Assembly: GCA_009908855.1 (NCBI GenBank)
Contig: JAAAOM010000019.1
Coordinates: 81,523-145,522, forward strand
Direction: 5' to 3'
Origin: Bacteroidota bacterium
GTDB taxonomy: Bacteria; Bacteroidota; Bacteroidia; Bacteroidales; JAAAOM01
Length of the DNA stretch: 64,000 bases
A program made the translations under genes and the position numbers. The notes below the pieces were generated by a model. It saw only the letters and a program-made list of their open reading frames with translations. It ran no database searches and was not told the DNA's origin. Shown one piece after another: positions 60,888-64,000 of this stretch (its first letter is position 1; each line of letters begins with the position of its first letter).

Positions 60888-63556
60888 TACGATTTTTTAC
60901 TGCGCACTATCCAAATGGTGATTAGCAGCACCAGCACCAATATCGGAACCAACAGGTACCATCTGTTAACCTGATAGATAGCACCCGGTTTTCCGGCTAT
61001 GATATGGTTCGACCAACGCAATGGACTGGCCGTATAGGCATCGGCCCTTTTTAAATACTCCTTTTTTGCTTTATGCAATGCTTTGGCACTGCTCATTCCC
61101 CTGTTCAGACGGGTATAAAATCGTTTGTAAATTTCCTTATCGGCTTTGCTGTCCGCATCCCAAAGCGAGTAGATAACAGATTCAGCACCGGCCATTAAAA
61201 AATCGCGGCCCAGGGACAAAATACCCTCACCACCCCGTAACATCCCTCTGCCCGTATTGCAGGCGCTTAATACAACCAGCTCAGCATCCAGATCAAGTCC
61301 GTATAAGTCCCCTGAAAACAGCAAATGCTCACCATCGGGATAAAAAACCAATCGCGTGCTGTTATTTGCCGTATCCATCTCTCCGTGCATGGCCAGATGA
61401 ATCATGCGCTTATCAGGATAATTATTTAAAAAAGCCTCCTTCGTTGCTTTAGAACCGGTAAATGTTGTGGTCCTGAACTTTTTATCAATTATCTCTATTT
61501 CTTTTTCGGTGTTATGGAAAATATTTAAATAATCATTGCCCGGATATGCCGGAGCCATAGCCAGCATATGTTGTTCAGCTGAAAGCGCTTCCTCTTTACC
61601 GGTTAACATGGCCGCTGTAAAGGAATAGGAAATAACATGGTCATATATCAGGTAATCAAGCTTTTTAAAATTTCGTTGTGTGGCAGGTTTTGTGAGGAGG
61701 GATTCAAATGAAATTAACCCCAGTTGCCGATCCGGGATAATGATCAGTTCTTTCTTGTTGGTTACCGAAGTTAATGGCTCAATTAAATACTGGTACAACT
61801 GATGTGCCTGATGGGTATAGTTGTCATAATCGAGAAATTCACTTTGAAAATCATCAATATAGGTTGTTAACAGTTGATGAAATGATCGGTCTATAGGAAA
61901 GGTATGCATTTCTGTATCCTTGTGCGTGAGGGTAAAAATATACAACAGTGAATCGGTAATGGTATATTCAACAATGGCCTGGTTACGCTTCAGTTGTTGC
62001 TGCAGAGACCAAATATTAAATGATTCCTGCCTGTATTTAATATTATAATATACCGGATAATTTCTTTCCAGTGCCCTGACCAGTGAGTCCTGCCTTCGAT
62101 ACAGGGTAAATAATTTGTTATTGAGTGCATCCAACCGGGCCGAATCGGGATTTGTACGTTCCATTTCCTGTGCAACCAGGCTGTTATAACTACTGATATT
62201 TTGGCGCAATGCCTGTTCAAAATCGATCAGGCTATCCGGTATATTGGCATGAGCCAGCGCCTGGTCCTCCCTGATAGCCGCCGTTAAAGCGCTGTATTTA
62301 ATCTGATCGGCGTAGAGAAAGGCTTTTTCTTTATATATGGATTGTCCGGTTATTTCAAACAGTCTGTGGCATGCATAAATGATTTGCGTATAGGCGTCTT
62401 CTTCGTTGTCCGTCAGTTCAATTCTTGATTGCTCAAACTGGTATCCCATTTTAAGACGGTCTATTACCTGAATGACCAATTCCAAGGCTTGTAATGCCGC
62501 CCTGTAATTTTTTTCAGCTTCCTGCTTTTCAGCCAATTGCTGAAAAGCACGGGCTTTGAGTTTGAGAATATCAATTATGGCCATGTTAACCGTAATATCC
62601 CAGATGTGTGGATGTTGGTAAATATCCGTATTGTTAAAATCATAGACCTGGGCTATCAAAGCTTGTTGAAAATATTGAAGGGACTTATGGAGACTGTCGA
62701 CAATAATGTAGTACTCACCTAATTTTTGCAGACAGTATGCACTGTTAACATGTTTAGTGCCGAGTAAGTCAATATATATTTTATTTGCCTTATATAAATA
62801 TTGCCTTCCATCTTCCAGTTTTCCATTACGTACTAAAAAATCCCCATAATTAAGATTACCCAGCGCAAATTCCAATGAATTTATACCTAAGTATTTTTCC
62901 CTATACTTTAATGATTTGATATAATATTTTTTAGCAAGACCAAATTTATTAAAATGATCGTATGTACGAGCTAATCCATTATATGAATAATATATTTCTG
63001 AAGAACCAATTTTTCGATGTAGTGAAATACACTTCTTAAATTGAAATATTGATTCATCATATTCTCCAAGATTTCTAGAAATTATTCCCAAGTAATAATA
63101 AACCCATCCAATAATTTCATTATTATCAATTTCTTCGAGTGCCTTGTTAAGCAAATTTTTTGCCTTCACAAGTTCACCTGAGCGTTGATAGACCATAGCC
63201 ATATTCATATAGACAAAACGTGCTATATAATTTCTATCAATTTCTGATGATATAGCTATCCGTATGGCCTTTTCGTAATACTTAATGGATTCATTATAAT
63301 TTGTGATTTTCTTGTTAAGTATTCCCAAATAAATGTAAATATCAATTGAATCCTTTGCTGTTATATTTCTTAGGCCCGATGTATTAACGAAATTTTCTAA
63401 TGAGTCTATAGCCCTATAATAATCAGAGTTAAAATACAAATTATGAATCTCCTTAATAACTATTTCAACCCTATCAGATGGATATTGACAATAAATATTG
63501 CTGGTCAAATTACATACCCAAATTAATATTGAATGAATAATGATTCTTTTTAGCAT
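60884..63556 (-). CDS. Membrane-anchored TPR-CHAT protease
   Basis: This 890-residue protein has a signal peptide (about 1-23), about eight TPR-like units to roughly residue 340, a helical linker, and a CHAT (caspase HetF-associated with TPRs) protease domain at about 590-850. The catalytic dyad is intact: His724 in HLAMHGEMD and Cys766 in LSACNTGRGMLRGGEGILSLGRDF. A C-terminal TM helix (about 864-885) is followed by a short basic tail, so the protease lies outside the cytoplasm. GC content falls sharply in the N-terminal TPR part: 13 and 14 of 60 bases are G or C at 62881-62940 and 62941-63000, against 28 of 60 at 61261-61320. CHAT proteases often act in conflict or programmed responses; the substrate is unknown. 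Confidence 0.88.
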   Translation of the reverse strand: MLKRIIIHSILIWVCNLTSNIYCQYPSDRVEIVIKEIHNLYFNSDYYRAIDSLENFVNTSGLRNITAKDSIDIYIYLGILNKKITNYNESIKYYEKAIRIAISSEIDRNYIARFVYMNMAMVYQRSGELVKAKNLLNKALEEIDNNEIIGWVYYYLGIISRNLGEYDESIFQFKKCISLHRKIGSSEIYYSYNGLARTYDHFNKFGLAKKYYIKSLKYREKYLGINSLEFALGNLNYGDFLVRNGKLEDGRQYLYKANKIYIDLLGTKHVNSAYCLQKLGEYYIIVDSLHKSLQYFQQALIAQVYDFNNTDIYQHPHIWDITVNMAIIDILKLKARAFQQLAEKQEAEKNYRAALQALELVIQVIDRLKMGYQFEQSRIELTDNEEDAYTQIIYACHRLFEITGQSIYKEKAFLYADQIKYSALTAAIREDQALAHANIPDSLIDFEQALRQNISSYNSLVAQEMERTNPDSARLDALNNKLFTLYRRQDSLVRALERNYPVYYNIKYRQESFNIWSLQQQLKRNQAIVEYTITDSLLYIFTLTHKDTEMHTFPIDRSFHQLLTTYIDDFQSEFLDYDNYTHQAHQLYQYLIEPLTSVTNKKELIIIPDRQLGLISFESLLTKPATQRNFKKLDYLIYDHVISYSFTAAMLTGKEEALSAEQHMLAMAPAYPGNDYLNIFHNTEKEIEIIDKKFRTTTFTGSKATKEAFLNNYPDKRMIHLAMHGEMDTANNSTRLVFYPDGEHLLFSGDLYGLDLDAELVVLSACNTGRGMLRGGEGILSLGRDFLMAGAESVIYSLWDADSKADKEIYKRFYTRLNRGMSSAKALHKAKKEYLKRADAYTASPLRWSNHIIAGKPGAIYQVNRWYLLVPILVLVLLITIWIVRSKKSY

Positions 63557-63657
63557 TTGAAAACTCCCCGTTTAATGTTAAAACAAATCTTATTTTTTTC
63601 ATTTTCATATAACATTAATAGATAAATTTCTAATAATTAATCTTTTATGTTAAATCT

Positions 63658-63693
63658 AAATGCAAATTATTATGGAAACAAATGCAAATTATT
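63658..63693 (+). repeat. 14-bp direct repeat around the peptide start
   Basis: AAATGCAAATTATT occurs at 63658-63671 and 63680-63693. The first copy ends just before the ATG (63672), and the second covers codons 3-8. It could be a binding site, a translation control element or an accident of AT-rich sequence. Confidence 0.4.
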
Positions 63694-63791
63694 CAAGCTC
63701 TCTGAAAGTAATGAATATTAGTGAACTTTTATTCGTTAAAGGTGGTAAAAAAGATGGTGGTGATGAGCATAAAGACCAAATGCCCAGATAA
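63672..63791 (+). CDS. Double-glycine leader peptide (39 aa) beside CHAT protease
   Basis: The frame reads METNANYSSSLKVMNISELL then FVKGG and KKDGGDEHKDQMPR. SELLFVKGG is a typical double-glycine leader end: hydrophobic positions at -4, -7 and -8 before GG, as in peptides cut by C39 peptidase/ABC exporters and in Bacteroidota bacteriocin-type signals. The 14-residue remainder is very polar, with a second GG at 29-30 and no Cys. It is divergent from the CHAT gene, 115 bp away, and followed by a strong terminator 24 bp after the stop. No C39 exporter is in the window. It may be a secreted signal, a RiPP or bacteriocin precursor, or a CHAT substrate. Confidence 0.6.
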   Translation: METNANYSSSLKVMNISELLFVKGGKKDGGDEHKDQMPR

Positions 63792-63815
63792 AATTATTTA
63801 TATCTGAATGTTTCT

Positions 63816-63846
63816 AAAGCACTGGTATGTAACCAGTGCTTTTTTC
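63816..63846 (+). terminator. Rho-independent terminator of the peptide gene
   Basis: AAAGCACTGGT (63816-63826) and ACCAGTGCTTT (63832-63842) form a perfect 11-bp stem with a 5-nt loop, followed by a T run to 63845. It shows that the 39-codon frame is a discrete transcription unit on the plus strand. The remaining bases to 64000 hold no recognised gene, though an ATG at 63990 opens a frame that leaves the window. Confidence 0.85.
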
Positions 63847-64000
63847 TTTTCAACTGATTATATTATGATTACGACCATTCCTTGTTTAAGTAATTAGTTT
63901 GTTATACTTATTGATATAGCATTTTGTAGTAAATAATTGAATAGGGTTACCAGTGTAGTAATTATCAAATATCCTAACCAATTGATTGAATGAAACAGCC

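Noticed and set aside
63990..64000. ATG opening a frame at the right edge
   Set aside because: Only three codons are visible, so no gene can be supported.

Overview
The window looks like chromosomal DNA of a member of the Bacteroidota, probably a pigmented respiring lineage. Lineage markers include a PorZ-like type IX secretion component, DUF4271 next to hemD, the ftsX-DUF3098-uppP-truB-queA run, a DUF2723 (GT117) membrane protein, a SiaC/DUF1987 protein, an ECF sigma factor paired with a TM anti-sigma-like protein, and at least two promoters of the Bacteroidota form TTG-N20-TAnnTTTG. Gene starts rarely show Shine-Dalgarno sequences. I saw no rRNA, tRNA or CRISPR array.

Layout. 1-3144: start of a secreted protein (minus strand), then ECF sigma factor, anti-sigma-like protein and an outer-membrane barrel protein whose stop codon lies in a 13-bp direct repeat bounding a MITE-like element. 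3471-11225: divergent ThiF/HesA-like protein, hybrid histidine kinase, AsmA-like protein, second histidine kinase and rnpA. 11226-11945: small AT-rich accessory patch with a lone nucleotidyltransferase and an attC-like inverted repeat. 11946-22271: alpha/beta hydrolase, sdhCAB (succinate:quinone oxidoreductase/fumarate reductase), a 5'-truncated reductase remnant, aguB-aguA (agmatine to putrescine) and the GT117-like protein. 22440-30465: SUI1 factor, soluble ATPase-domain kinase, TonB-like protein, S41 protease, HELAH metalloprotease-like protein, dtd, MazG-like, DUF4271, hemD, SiaC-like and a zinc-ribbon protein.

30437-34637: carotenoid locus (cruF-like divergent from crtI-crtB-crtZ-lycopene cyclase). 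34638-42399: recO, porZ, rdgB, universal stress protein, ilvE, response regulator and histidine kinase. 42572-46828: ftsX, DUF3098, uppP, truB, queA, GNAT. 47013-48585: type II restriction-modification pair. 48679-52153: U32 protein, PfkB kinase and MFS transporter. 52401-55821: catalytic plus non-catalytic M16 pair. 55814-56250: debris of three toxin-antitoxin genes. 56288-59161: large secreted protein combining a peptidase-MA-like HExxH domain, a propeller-like middle and a probable C-terminal barrel.

59478-63846 is the most unusual locus. It has an XRE regulator, a TM/TPR protein, a membrane-anchored TPR-CHAT caspase-family protease with intact His/Cys and, divergently transcribed from it, a 39-residue peptide gene with a double-glycine leader followed by a strong terminator. 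The protease's N-terminal TPR half is far more AT-rich than its catalytic half. I infer an envelope-associated protease/peptide system. The pairing is read from gene position only.
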